NCBI GenBank assembly: GCA_027483885.1
Contig: JAIXTO010000168.1
Coordinates: forward strand, 1-64,000
Direction of reading: 5' to 3'
Origin: Rhizobiaceae bacterium
GTDB lineage: Bacteria; Pseudomonadota; Alphaproteobacteria; Rhizobiales; Rhizobiaceae
DNA length: 64,000 nucleotides
The translations under genes were made by a program, and so were the position numbers. How positions within the stretch are numbered: the stretch's first letter is position 1; each line of letters begins with the position of its first letter. Under the pieces are notes generated by a model. That model had not been told where the DNA came from, made no database searches, and worked only from the letters and a program-made list of their open reading frames with translations. This document shows, piece by piece, positions 39,334 to 49,029 of the stretch.

Positions 39334-39494
39334 ATTCCCGCCGCACTCCAGTTTCTGCAGAAAAAATCGCAACCTTTCTGGAACTTTTTCGTTTGGCCCA
39401 CGGCATACGCACGCATCAGCGGGCGAATTATGCCGTTTTTTGCCCCATCCCGGGGCCGGATCGCGGAAAGATCGGAAAGGATTAAATCAGCACA

Positions 39495-41270
39495 GTGTGT
39501 GGGATTTGCGGAGAAATACGGTTCGACGGCGCACAGCCTTCCCCCCTGGTTCAGGCCCGGATGATGGAGGCCATCGCGCCTCGCGGGCCGGATGGTTCCG
39601 GAATGGTCATCCACGGATCGACAGCGCTTTCCCATAGGCGGCTCTCGATCATCGACCTCTCCCAGAAGGCCCGCCAGCCGATGGTGGACGGCGAACTGGG
39701 CCTGACGATCGCCTTCAACGGCTGCATCTACAACTATCCGGAACTGCGCGCTGAACTGGAAGCCAAGGGCTACCGCTTCTTTTCCCATGGCGATACCGAA
39801 GTCATCCTGAAGGCCTGGCACGCCTGGGGCACGGAATGCGTCACCCGCTTCCACGGCATGTTCGCCTTCGTCATCCATGAGCGCGACACCAACCGCGTAG
39901 TGATGGCGCGCGACCGTTTTGGCATCAAGCCGCTTTACCTTGCCAAAGTGGGCAAGGCCGTGCGGTTTGCCTCGTCGCTACCGGCCCTCGTTCAAGGTGG
40001 TGATATGGACACCTCGATCGACCGCGACGCGCTGCATCATTACATGAGTTTTCACGCGGTCGTTCCGCCGCCGCGCACCATCATCAACGGTGTGAAGAAG
40101 CTGCCGCCGGCGACCATTCGCGTCATCGAGGCAGACGGGCGCGAAACGGACACGCGCTACTGGAACCCGCCGCACACCCGCGATCCCGCCATGGCCGGCC
40201 TGTCGCGCGAGGACTGGCGCGACATGGTGCTCGATGCGCTCAGGCTTGCCGTCAAGCGCCGCACGGTGGCCGATGTACCTGTTGGCGTGCTGCTCTCCGG
40301 CGGTGTCGATTCCAGCATCATCACCGGGCTGCTGGCCGAGCAGGGTCAGAACGATCTCATGACCTTCTCCGTCGGCTTTGAAGAAGCCAATGGCGAAAAG
40401 GGCGACGAGTTTGTGTATTCCGACCTCATCGCAAAACATTTCGGCACCGATCACCACAAGATCTTCGTGCCCTCGGCGCAGCTGATGGATGCGCTTCCCG
40501 GCGTCATCTCCTCGATGTCGGAACCGATGGTCTCCTATGACAATGTCGGCTTCTATTTGCTCGCCAAGGAAGTTTCCAAGCACATCCGCGTCGTGCAGTC
40601 CGGCCAGGGCGCCGACGAGGTGTTTGGCGGTTATCACTGGTATCCGCCGCTCGGGTCTTCCACCGATGTCGTCAACGATTATGCCCGCGTGTTCTTCGAA
40701 CGCAGCCATGACGTGATGAAGACGCAAGTGAGCCCCGAGTGGATGGCGGCAAGCGATGTGAGCCGCGAGCTTGTGGCACGTCACCTCCTGCAGGGCGACG
40801 CCGACACGCCCGTCGATGCCGCTCTTCGCCTCGACAGCCAGGTGATGCTGGTGGACGATCCGGTCAAGCGCGTCGACAACATGACCATGGCCTGGGGCCT
40901 TGAGGCGCGCGTGCCCTTCCTCGACCACGAACTGGTGGAGCTTGCCGCCAAAATCCCGCCGGAATTCAAGCTGAACGACGGCGGCAAGGGCGTTCTGAAG
41001 GATGCCGCCCGCCTTGTGGTGCCGCATGAGGTGATCGACCGCAAGAAGGGCTATTTCCCGGTGCCGCAGCTCAAATATGTCGATGGTCCCTATCTCGACA
41101 TGGTGCGCGATGCGCTGACCTCGCAGGCCGCAAGGGAACGCGGCATTTTTCAGGACAGCTACCTGCAACAGCTGTTCGACAAGCCATCGGAGCACATCAC
41201 GCCGCTGCAGGGCTCGGAGCTTTGGCAGGCGGGACTCTTGGAAATGTGGCTGCAGGCGCAGGGGATCTGA
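39495..41270 (+). CDS. asnO: N-acetylglutaminylglutamine amidotransferase (asparagine synthase-like)
   Basis: GTG start giving MCGICGEIRFDG (Cys2 nucleophile), class II GATase + SGGVDSSIITGLLAEQ; followed by ngg and M42 peptidase. Confidence 0.88.
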   Translation: MCGICGEIRFDGAQPSPLVQARMMEAIAPRGPDGSGMVIHGSTALSHRRLSIIDLSQKARQPMVDGELGLTIAFNGCIYNYPELRAELEAKGYRFFSHGDTEVILKAWHAWGTECVTRFHGMFAFVIHERDTNRVVMARDRFGIKPLYLAKVGKAVRFASSLPALVQGGDMDTSIDRDALHHYMSFHAVVPPPRTIINGVKKLPPATIRVIEADGRETDTRYWNPPHTRDPAMAGLSREDWRDMVLDALRLAVKRRTVADVPVGVLLSGGVDSSIITGLLAEQGQNDLMTFSVGFEEANGEKGDEFVYSDLIAKHFGTDHHKIFVPSAQLMDALPGVISSMSEPMVSYDNVGFYLLAKEVSKHIRVVQSGQGADEVFGGYHWYPPLGSSTDVVNDYARVFFERSHDVMKTQVSPEWMAASDVSRELVARHLLQGDADTPVDAALRLDSQVMLVDDPVKRVDNMTMAWGLEARVPFLDHELVELAAKIPPEFKLNDGGKGVLKDAARLVVPHEVIDRKKGYFPVPQLKYVDGPYLDMVRDALTSQAARERGIFQDSYLQQLFDKPSEHITPLQGSELWQAGLLEMWLQAQGI

Positions 41271-41273
41271 GGC

Positions 41274-43082
41274 ATGGCGAACAACAAGACCGGAGAGCGC
41301 CTGCAAAAGGTGCGCAGCGACAAGGCCGTGGCCCACCGCCTGAGGCGAAAGCGTGTCGAATCCCTGCAGCGCACCGGCCGGGCGGGACACCCCGATGAGG
41401 CGTCTGCCGATGCATCCGCCGTTCTCGACTGCGGCTGGGGCAGGCTGATTTTCGCACAAACCTTCGACGATGCCGGCGAACTCGTCTCCGCACTGCGCGA
41501 AGAGGCGCCGGAACACCGTGATATCGCCATCTACGTGCATGATCCGCATGTGCTGCTGGCTGAAGCGCCGCAGGAGATCTTTCTCGACCCGTCGCACACC
41601 TTCCGCCTCGACCTTGCGACCTATCGCTCGGGACGCCGCCAGCCACGTGGCTTTTCCGTGCGTCGCCTGTCGTCCGAAGCGGATGCGCGGGCCGTCAACC
41701 GCATCTATTCGGCCCGCGGAATGGTGGAGGTGCGCCCAGATTTCTTCTGGTCGAACCGTGACAACCGGGCGATCACCTACCTGGTTGCCGAGGACGAGAC
41801 GACCGGCGAGGTGATCGGCACCGTCACCGGCATCGACCATACGCGCGCCTTTGCCGATCCCGAACAGGGCGCCTCGCTCTGGTGCCTGGCAGTCGATCCC
41901 CAGGCGCGCCATGCGGGCATCGGCGAAACGCTGGTGCGCCGGCTCGCCGAGCATTTCAAGGCGCGCGGCGCGGGCTTCATGGATCTGTCCGTGCTGCATG
42001 ACAACGAGCAGGCGATAGCGCTTTACGAAAAGCTCGGTTTTCGCCGTATCCCCGCCTTTTCCGTCAAGCGCAAGAACTCCATCAACGAGCGGCTTTATGC
42101 CCGCCCGCTTGAGGCCTATGACGCGCTGAACCCCTATGCGCGGCTGATCGTGGACGAGGCGCGCCGGCGTGGCGTGCATGTGGAAATCACCGATGCGGAA
42201 GGTGGCTTCTTCCGGCTCTCGAATGGCGGGCGCTCCGTCCATTGCCGCGAAAGCCTGTCGGAGATGACGTCAGGCGTTGCCATGTCGATCTGCGATGACA
42301 AGGCGGTAACGCGCCGTGTGGTGGAACGGGCAGGCCTTGTCGTTCCGGAGCAGATGACCGCCGATGGCGATGAGGAGGCTCTTGCCGGTTTTCTGACAAA
42401 GCATGGCCGGGTGGTGGTAAAGCCCGCACGCGGCGAACAGGGCCGTGGTGTCGCGGTCGGCCTCGATACGATCGAGGACATCAAGGCTGCAATCGCCGTT
42501 GCCCGCGAGGTCTGCGACCGGGTGCTGATCGAGGCCTGTTTTGAGGGTGAGGACCTGCGCCTCGTGGTCATCGATTTCAAGCTGGTGGCCGCTGCCATCC
42601 GCCGGCCGCCGCATGTGATCGGCGATGGCCGCCAGACCGTGCGCCAGCTCATCGAAACCCTGTCCCGGCGAAGGGCCGCAGCGACGGGCGGCGAAAGCAC
42701 CATTCCGATCGATGGCGAAACCGAACGTTGCCTGCAGATGTCCGACCTCACGTTTGATGACGTGCTGGAAGAGGGTCGCGACGTGGTGGTGCGCAAGGCT
42801 GCAAACCTGCACACCGGCGGCTCCATTCATGACGTGACGTCCATCGTGCATCCACGGCTGGTGGAAGCGGCGGTCAAGGCGGCGCGCGCCATCGATATCC
42901 CCGTCGTCGGCATCGATTTCATGGTGAAGGCACCGACCGAACCGGATTACGTGTTCATCGAAGCCAATGAGCGTCCGGGGCTTGCCAATCACGAGCCGCA
43001 GCCGACCGCTGCACGCTTTCTCGACCTGCTCTTCCCGCTCTCGGGCCAGCGGTCAGCCCGGAACGCCCTGGGGAAAATGTAA
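41274..43082 (+). CDS. ngg: N-acetylglutaminylglutamine synthetase (GNAT + ATP-grasp)
   Basis: GNAT region LWCLAVDPQARHAGIGETLVRRLAEHFKARGAGFMDLSVLHDNEQAIALYEKLGF fused to ATP-grasp GRVVVKPARGEQGRGVAVGLD...VFIEANERPGLANHEP. Confidence 0.88.
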   Translation: MANNKTGERLQKVRSDKAVAHRLRRKRVESLQRTGRAGHPDEASADASAVLDCGWGRLIFAQTFDDAGELVSALREEAPEHRDIAIYVHDPHVLLAEAPQEIFLDPSHTFRLDLATYRSGRRQPRGFSVRRLSSEADARAVNRIYSARGMVEVRPDFFWSNRDNRAITYLVAEDETTGEVIGTVTGIDHTRAFADPEQGASLWCLAVDPQARHAGIGETLVRRLAEHFKARGAGFMDLSVLHDNEQAIALYEKLGFRRIPAFSVKRKNSINERLYARPLEAYDALNPYARLIVDEARRRGVHVEITDAEGGFFRLSNGGRSVHCRESLSEMTSGVAMSICDDKAVTRRVVERAGLVVPEQMTADGDEEALAGFLTKHGRVVVKPARGEQGRGVAVGLDTIEDIKAAIAVAREVCDRVLIEACFEGEDLRLVVIDFKLVAAAIRRPPHVIGDGRQTVRQLIETLSRRRAAATGGESTIPIDGETERCLQMSDLTFDDVLEEGRDVVVRKAANLHTGGSIHDVTSIVHPRLVEAAVKAARAIDIPVVGIDFMVKAPTEPDYVFIEANERPGLANHEPQPTAARFLDLLFPLSGQRSARNALGKM

Positions 43083-43086
43083 TCGC

Positions 43087-44289
43087 ATGACCATCGATAT
43101 CGACGAAAATTACTTGCTCGGCCAGCTGAAGGCGCTGCTTTCGATCGACAGCCCCACGGGCTACACCGACCAGGTGGTGCGTTATTGTTCGCAGGAACTG
43201 GAACGGCTGGGTCTCACGCCGGAACTGACGCGTCGCGGCGCCATCCGCGCCGTGCGCCAGGGCAGCCGCCGCAAGGGCGCGCGCGCCATCGTCTCCCATG
43301 TCGATACGCTCGGCGCGCAGGTGAAGGCGATCAAGGAGAACGGCCGGCTGGAACTGGTGCCCATCGGCCATTGGTCCGCCCGTTTTGCAGAGGGCGCGCG
43401 GGTGACGATCTACAGCTACCACGGCACTTTTCGCGGCACGATCCTGCCGCTGAAGGCCTCCGGCCACACGTTCAACGACGAGGTGGATACCGCGCCTGTG
43501 GGCTGGGCGCATGTGGAACTGCGCATCGATGCTATCACCGCGTCCGCTGCGCAGACACGCGGTCTCGGCATTGATGTCGGCGATACGGTGGCCATCGATA
43601 CCGGCACCGAATTCCTCGACAACGGCTTCATCAACTCCCGCCATCTGGATGACAAGGCAGGTGTGGCCATTGCCCTTGCCGCCATCGAGGCGCTGGAGCG
43701 GACGGGGGCCTGCACGCCCGTCGATACGCACTGGCTGTTCACCATTGCCGAGGAAGTCGGCGTCGGGGCCTCATCCGTTCTGACGGCCGAAATCGCCTCG
43801 ATGCTGACCATCGACAACGGCACCACGGCACCGGGCCAGAATTCCTCGGAATTCGGCGTGACCATTGCCATGGCCGACCAGACAGGGCCCTTCGATTATC
43901 ACCTGACGCGCAAACTGGTGGATCTCTGCATCGAAAACGACATTCCCTACCAGAAGGATGTCTTTCGTTATTATCGCTCCGACTCCGCCTCAGCGCTGGA
44001 GGCAGGCCACGATATCCGCACGGCGCTTGCCACCTTCGGGGTGGATGCCTCGCATGGTTATGAGCGCATCCACGCCCATGCGCTCACCAGCGTTGCAAAG
44101 CTGGTCTCGGCCTTTGCCGTCAGCCCCGTCAACATCGACCGCGACGCCGAGGAAATTTCGAGCCCCAAGGGTTTTACCACTCAGCCGACCGAAGAGGCGG
44201 AACAGCCACTGGAGGTGCCCTCCGATGGTGGCAGAACGCCGGAAACTCAGCGACCACTGGCTGGCTGGTCCCGGTCAAAGCCCTCCTGA
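43087..44289 (+). CDS. Osmoprotectant NAGGN system M42-family peptidase
   Basis: LLGQLKALLSIDSPTGYTDQVVRYCSQELERLG...IVSHVDTLGAQVKAIKENGRLEL...HLDDKAGVAIALAAIEAL; start refined to ATG 43087. Confidence 0.85.
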   Translation: MTIDIDENYLLGQLKALLSIDSPTGYTDQVVRYCSQELERLGLTPELTRRGAIRAVRQGSRRKGARAIVSHVDTLGAQVKAIKENGRLELVPIGHWSARFAEGARVTIYSYHGTFRGTILPLKASGHTFNDEVDTAPVGWAHVELRIDAITASAAQTRGLGIDVGDTVAIDTGTEFLDNGFINSRHLDDKAGVAIALAAIEALERTGACTPVDTHWLFTIAEEVGVGASSVLTAEIASMLTIDNGTTAPGQNSSEFGVTIAMADQTGPFDYHLTRKLVDLCIENDIPYQKDVFRYYRSDSASALEAGHDIRTALATFGVDASHGYERIHAHALTSVAKLVSAFAVSPVNIDRDAEEISSPKGFTTQPTEEAEQPLEVPSDGGRTPETQRPLAGWSRSKPS

Positions 44290-44306
44290 CGGCGGGGCGG
44301 ACGGGC

Positions 44307-44690
44307 TCAGGGGAAGGCGGCGTTGTAAAGCGTGTGCAGGAACAGGATGCCGTTTGCCAGAAGCAGGCAAAACACAGCAAAGGAGCCGAGATCCTTGGCG
44401 TGGCGCGCCGCCAGCGAAAATTCGGGCGAGACACGGTCGACGATTTCTTCGATGGCCGTGTTCAGCGCCTCCACCGCCACCAGAACCAGGAACAGCACAA
44501 GTGCTGCCAGATAGGTGGTGAGCGAAACGCCGATCAGCGCATAGATACAGCTGATGGCCAGAAATACCACGCATTCATGCCGAAACGCCGTTTCGCCAAA
44601 CAGGCGACGCGCACCGCCCAGCGAATAGCGCGCAGCCGCCAGAACATGGCCAAGGCCCCGTTGTCTTTGATGCCGAAGAGGTTCGGACAT
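44307..44690 (-). CDS. dgkA: Diacylglycerol kinase
   Basis: AARYSLGGARRLFGETAFRHECVVFL...VAVEALNTAIEEIVDRVSPEFSLAARHAKDLGSFAVF. Confidence 0.9.
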   Translation of the reverse strand: MSEPLRHQRQRGLGHVLAAARYSLGGARRLFGETAFRHECVVFLAISCIYALIGVSLTTYLAALVLFLVLVAVEALNTAIEEIVDRVSPEFSLAARHAKDLGSFAVFCLLLANGILFLHTLYNAAFP

Positions 44691-44839
44691 GTTTGCGCTC
44701 CCCACACAATCTCCTGCACATAACAAGGCTGCATGCATCACGCAAAGGCAAAGCTCTAAAGCACCTCGCGGTCAGCCCGCAGCGCTTGCGTCCCTGCCCT
44801 TGCCTGCCACAAGGTGCCGCTTGTCCTTCGCAGATTTGG

Positions 44840-44847
44840 TGTATACA
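44840..44847. promoter_or_regulatory. TGTATACA palindrome upstream of liv-type operon
   Basis: Perfect 8-bp palindrome in the intergenic region between dgkA and the operon; a second gtatac lies at 44959..44964. Confidence 0.25.
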
Positions 44848-44878
44848 TTGCTTGCTGCGGCTCGAGGAGGAGACTTGA

Positions 44879-44980
44879 ATGCCGCAGCGAAAACATGCGC
44901 ATAGCATTCATCGGGTTCATGGGAGTGGGCCTGTCGCGGGATTTGAACTCTGGGAGGAGTATACATGGCATCCGTATTGA
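44879..44980 (+). CDS. Possible 33-aa His-rich leader peptide overlapping the substrate-binding protein start
   Basis: aggagg at 44865..44870, 8-nt spacer, ATG at 44879; translation MPQRKHAHSIHRVHGSGPVAGFELWEEYTWHPY. Confidence 0.35.
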   Translation: MPQRKHAHSIHRVHGSGPVAGFELWEEYTWHPY

Positions 44981-46134
44981 GACGCCTTTTCATGACAGGC
45001 GCTGCCCTGTGCAGCCTGTTGTTTTCGCATGCCCAAGCCGCAGAAACCGTCAAGATCGGCCTCGTATTGCCGATGACGGGCCCCTTCGCCTCGACCGGGC
45101 GTCAGGTGGAAGCCGGCGTAAAGGCCTATATGGCGCTGAATGGCGACACGGTGGCGGGCAAGAAGGTGGAAGTGGTGCTGCGCGACGACGCCGGAACGGC
45201 GGACCAGACGCGGCGCATCGCGCAGGAACTGGTGGTCAAGGACGGCGCCTCGATGCTGATGGGCTTTGGCCTGACGCCGCTGGCGCTGTCGGTTGCTCCG
45301 GTGCTGAGCCAGGCCAAGGTTCCCGCCATCATCACCTCGGCCACCACCTCGATCATCACCCAGAAATCCGATTATTTCGTGCGCACCAGCATGGCCGGCC
45401 CGCAATCGGCCGTGCCTGTCGCCACCTGGGCGGCCAAGAACGGGCTGAAGCGCGTCGTCACGCTCGTCTCCGATTACGGCCCCGGCATCGATATCGAAAA
45501 GGGCTTTACCGATCAGTTCAAGAAGGACGGTGGCGAGATTCTGGAAGCGGTGCGTGTGCCCCTGCAGAACCCGGATTTCGCCCCCTTCCTGCAGCGGGTG
45601 CGCGATACCAAGCCGGATGCCGTCTTCGTCTTCGTACCCTCGGGCGTCGGCTCCATCTTCATGAAACAGTTCGTCGAACGTGGCCTTCGCGATGCCGGCA
45701 TCAAGCTGATCGCAACCGGTGACGTGACCGACGATGACCTGCTGAACGGCATGGGCGATGCGGCACTTGGCGTCATCACCGGCCACTTCTATTCCGCAAA
45801 CCATGACAGCCCGGAAAACAAGGCGTTCGTGGCAGAGGTCCGCAAGGCCAACAAGAACATGCGGCCGAACTTCATGTCTGTCGGCGGCTATGATGCCATG
45901 GCGCTGGCCTATGCGGCGCTCAAAAAAACCAATGGCGATACCGACGGCACCAAGCTGGTCGACGCCATGAAGGGCATGACGTGGGTCAGCCCCCGCGGGC
46001 CGATCACCATCGACGCGAAAACCCGCGACATCGTGCAGGACATCTACATGCGCGAGGTGAAGAAGGTGGATGGCGAGCTTTATAACGTCGAATTCGCCAC
46101 CTTCCCGAAGGTGCGGGACCCGAACACGCCCTGA
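44965..46134 (+). CDS. Branched-chain amino acid-type ABC transporter substrate-binding protein
   Basis: Signal peptide; ETVKIGLVLPMTGPFASTGRQVEAGVKAYMALNGDTVAGKKVEVVLRDDAG. Confidence 0.92.
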   Translation: MASVLRRLFMTGAALCSLLFSHAQAAETVKIGLVLPMTGPFASTGRQVEAGVKAYMALNGDTVAGKKVEVVLRDDAGTADQTRRIAQELVVKDGASMLMGFGLTPLALSVAPVLSQAKVPAIITSATTSIITQKSDYFVRTSMAGPQSAVPVATWAAKNGLKRVVTLVSDYGPGIDIEKGFTDQFKKDGGEILEAVRVPLQNPDFAPFLQRVRDTKPDAVFVFVPSGVGSIFMKQFVERGLRDAGIKLIATGDVTDDDLLNGMGDAALGVITGHFYSANHDSPENKAFVAEVRKANKNMRPNFMSVGGYDAMALAYAALKKTNGDTDGTKLVDAMKGMTWVSPRGPITIDAKTRDIVQDIYMREVKKVDGELYNVEFATFPKVRDPNTP

Positions 46135-46135
46135 T

Positions 46136-46185
46136 CGGCAGGATGCGCCGGCAAGGCTCACGCCTTTCGGCGCATCCGTCTGCCG
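46136..46185 (+). terminator. Strong extended intercistronic stem-loop between substrate-binding protein and permease genes
   Basis: cggca-GGATGCGCCG-gc-AAGGC-tcac-GCCTT-t-CGGCGCATCC-gtc-tgccg: nested perfect 5+10+5 bp stems. Confidence 0.6.
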
Positions 46186-46397
46186 CATCAGATCCCTGGT
46201 GGCGCGGAACGGGACGGCTCTTCGGCAGCTTCGCCGCCCTCTTTCACCAGCCAGACACTGGATGCAGCGATAGTCGCCGGCATCCGGAGCGATGATGCAG
46301 CCATCAAAGCGCGTGCCGGGGCCTCAGCGTTCCGGCAGCAGACACACCCTGCGCCTGATCCGCGTCTTATCATGTCCCGCCATATCCGGGAGGAACG

Positions 46398-47258
46398 ATG
46401 CTGACAATCCTGTTCGATGGCATTGCCTATGGCATGCTGCTCTTCGTTCTTGCCTGCGGGCTGGCCGTGACGCTTGGCCTGATGAACTTCGTCAACCTTG
46501 CCCACGGCGCCTTTGCCATGGCCGGCGGTTACGTGACCGTGGTGCTGATGAACCGCTACGGCATTTCCTTTTACTGGTGCCTGCCGGCGGCATTTCTCCT
46601 CTCCGGCGCGCTTGGCGCATTGCTCGAGGTCACCCTCTATCGCCGCCTCTACAGCGCCTCGCATCTGGATCAAGTGCTGTTTTCCATCGGCCTCGTTTTC
46701 ATGGCCGTGGCGGGCGTGGATTATGTGATGGGCGGCCAGCAGCAGCTGATTTCGCTGCCAAGCGCCCTGTCGGGCCGGTTCAGCCTGATGGGCGTCGATA
46801 TCGGCCGCTACCGGCTGTTCATTATCGTCCTCTGTGCAGCGCTCACCATCGCGCTTCAAACGACGCTTGCCAGAACCCGTATCGGCAGCCAGCTGCGGGC
46901 CGCCGTTGATGATGGACGGGTGGCGCGCGGGCTTGGCATCAATGTCTCGCTGATCTTCATCCTGACATTTGCACTCGGATCGGGCCTTGCCGGCCTCGGC
47001 GGTGCGCTCGGGGTGGAACTGCTGGGGCTCGATCCGAATTTTCCGCTGAAATACCTCATCTATTTCATGATCGTTGTGACGATCGGCGGCACATCCTCCA
47101 TTACCGGGCCGTTTCTGGCCGCCCTGCTGCTGGGTATTGCCGATGTGGCGGGTAAATATTACCTGCCGTCGCTTGGGGCCTTCATCATCTATGCGGTGAT
47201 GATCGCCTTCCTGATCCTGCGCCCCAACGGGCTGTTTTCCAGGGAGGGAGGACGATGA
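46398..47258 (+). CDS. Branched-chain amino acid-type ABC permease (LivH-like)
   Basis: FDGIAYGMLLFVLACGLAVTLGLMNFVNLAHGAFAMAGGYV. Confidence 0.92.
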   Translation: MLTILFDGIAYGMLLFVLACGLAVTLGLMNFVNLAHGAFAMAGGYVTVVLMNRYGISFYWCLPAAFLLSGALGALLEVTLYRRLYSASHLDQVLFSIGLVFMAVAGVDYVMGGQQQLISLPSALSGRFSLMGVDIGRYRLFIIVLCAALTIALQTTLARTRIGSQLRAAVDDGRVARGLGINVSLIFILTFALGSGLAGLGGALGVELLGLDPNFPLKYLIYFMIVVTIGGTSSITGPFLAALLLGIADVAGKYYLPSLGAFIIYAVMIAFLILRPNGLFSREGGR

Positions 47259-48286
47259 GCCGACTGCCCCGACAGGCGCTCGCCAGCGCCTTCCTTCACC
47301 GCAAGGCCCGCTGGAAACCGCTGGAATTTGCCTTCTGGATAACAGCACTTGGAGCAGCCTTTGCATTTCCCTCGCAGCAATTGCTGCTGAGCGAGATCGC
47401 CATCCTGGCGCTCTTTGCCCTGTCGCTCGATCTGATCGTCGGTTATGCCGGCATCCTGTCGCTGGGTCACGCCGCCTTCTTTGGGATCGGCGCCTATGCC
47501 GCCGGGCTTATCAGCCTGCATGCTGTGGCAGAACCGGTCACGGGGCTGATCCTGTCCGGCGCGATTGCCGGCCTTGCCGGTCTTGCCACCAGCTTTCTCG
47601 TCTTGCGCGGCAGCGATCTCACCAAGCTGATGACAACGTTCGGCGTCAGCATGCTTCTGGCGGAAGCGGCAAACCAGGCCGCCTGGCTGACAGGCGGTGC
47701 CGACGGCTTGAGCGGCATCGTGATCGATCCCATCGTTGGCCTGTTCGAATTCGATCTCTTCGGGCGCACCGGCTATCTCTACTGCCTGGGGGTGCTGTTT
47801 GCCGCGATGTTCATCGCGCGCCGCATCGTCAATTCGCCCTTCGGCCTGTCGCTGAAGGCGATCAAGCGCAACAGCCGGCGGGCGGCGATGCTGGGCATTT
47901 CGCCCAATCGCCGGATCGTTGCCATCTACACTTTATCTGCACTCTATGCCGGCTTTTCCGGCGCGCTTCTGACCCAGACAACCAGCTTTGTTTCGCCCGA
48001 TGTGCTGGCCTTTCACCGCTCTGCCGACGTGCTGCTCGTTCTCGTGCTGGGTGGCGTCGGTTATCTCTACGGGGGCGTGATCGGGGCTGTGATATTCACC
48101 GTGCTGCGCGCCTGGCTGTCGGTCGTCACCCCGCAATACTGGATGTTCTGGATCGGGCTGATCCTGGTGGCGCTTGTGCTTGTCGGACGTGATCGCATCA
48201 GCCCTGCCCGGCTTCTGGCCGGGCTACGGGCGCGAACCGGCCGCCCTGCCTCCAGTCCCGCACAACATCAAAAGGAGGAGGCATGA
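47255..48286 (+). CDS. Branched-chain amino acid-type ABC permease (LivM-like)
   Basis: IAILALFALSLDLIVGYAGILSLGHAAFFGIGAYAAGL. Confidence 0.92.
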   Translation: MSRLPRQALASAFLHRKARWKPLEFAFWITALGAAFAFPSQQLLLSEIAILALFALSLDLIVGYAGILSLGHAAFFGIGAYAAGLISLHAVAEPVTGLILSGAIAGLAGLATSFLVLRGSDLTKLMTTFGVSMLLAEAANQAAWLTGGADGLSGIVIDPIVGLFEFDLFGRTGYLYCLGVLFAAMFIARRIVNSPFGLSLKAIKRNSRRAAMLGISPNRRIVAIYTLSALYAGFSGALLTQTTSFVSPDVLAFHRSADVLLVLVLGGVGYLYGGVIGAVIFTVLRAWLSVVTPQYWMFWIGLILVALVLVGRDRISPARLLAGLRARTGRPASSPAQHQKEEA

Positions 48287-49029
48287 CACCCGCACTCGAA
48301 ACGCGCGCACTGGTCAAACGCTTCGGCGGCCTTGTCGTGACCAATGATGTTTCGCTGTCCGTCGCCCCCGGTGCCCGCCATGCGCTGATCGGCCCGAACG
48401 GCGCCGGCAAGACCACGATCATCAACCTCCTCACCGGCGCGCTCACCCCCAGCAGCGGGCGCATCCTGATCGGCGGCGAGGACATGACCGATGCGACACC
48501 CTTTGCCCGCGTGAAAAAGGGCATGGCCCGCACCTTCCAGATCAACCAGCTGTTTGACGACCTGACGCCGCTGGAATCGATGGTGCTGGCGGTGAGTGAA
48601 CGGCTGGGACACGGCACCCGCTTCTGGCGGCCTCTCGCCTCTGACAGGCAAGCGGCCGCAGAAGCCGCCGATATCCTTGAGCGCTTCCGCCTTGCCGACG
48701 TGATGTGCCTGCCGACGCGCGGTCTTCCCTATGGCAAGCAACGCCTGCTTGAAATCGCCCTTGCCATCGCGCTGAAGCCGAAGGTGCTTCTGCTCGACGA
48801 ACCGGCCGCCGGCGTGCCGGAGGAGGATCGCCACGAGGTGCTGACCATCGTGCGCGACCTGCCGACGGATGTGACGGTGGTGCTGATCGAGCATGACATG
48901 GACCTGGTGTTTTCCTTTGCCGACCGCATTTCGGTTCTGGCGGCCGGCCGGCTGTTTGCCGAAGGCAGCGTCGCCGACATTTCCCGCAATCCCGACGTGA
49001 AGGCCATCTATCTCGGAGATGCCGCATGA
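48283..49029 (+). CDS. Branched-chain amino acid-type ABC ATPase (LivG-like)
   Basis: [43 protein letters not shown]. Confidence 0.93.
   Translation: MTPALETRALVKRFGGLVVTNDVSLSVAPGARHALIGPNGAGKTTIINLLTGALTPSSGRILIGGEDMTDATPFARVKKGMARTFQINQLFDDLTPLESMVLAVSERLGHGTRFWRPLASDRQAAAEAADILERFRLADVMCLPTRGLPYGKQRLLEIALAIALKPKVLLLDEPAAGVPEEDRHEVLTIVRDLPTDVTVVLIEHDMDLVFSFADRISVLAAGRLFAEGSVADISRNPDVKAIYLGDAA

Noticed and set aside
39334-39494. GGAAC...CGTT elements upstream of asnO considered as an EcfG stress promoter
   Set aside because: GGAAC and CGTT are present but with the wrong spacing (about 5 bp instead of 16-17), so the call is not supported.
39978-42242. 754-aa minus-strand ORF antisense to asnO and ngg
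   Set aside because: Its translation is low-complexity (His/Arg/Gly/Ala-rich), with no recognisable domain, and it is fully antisense to two well-supported genes; typical high-GC shadow ORF.
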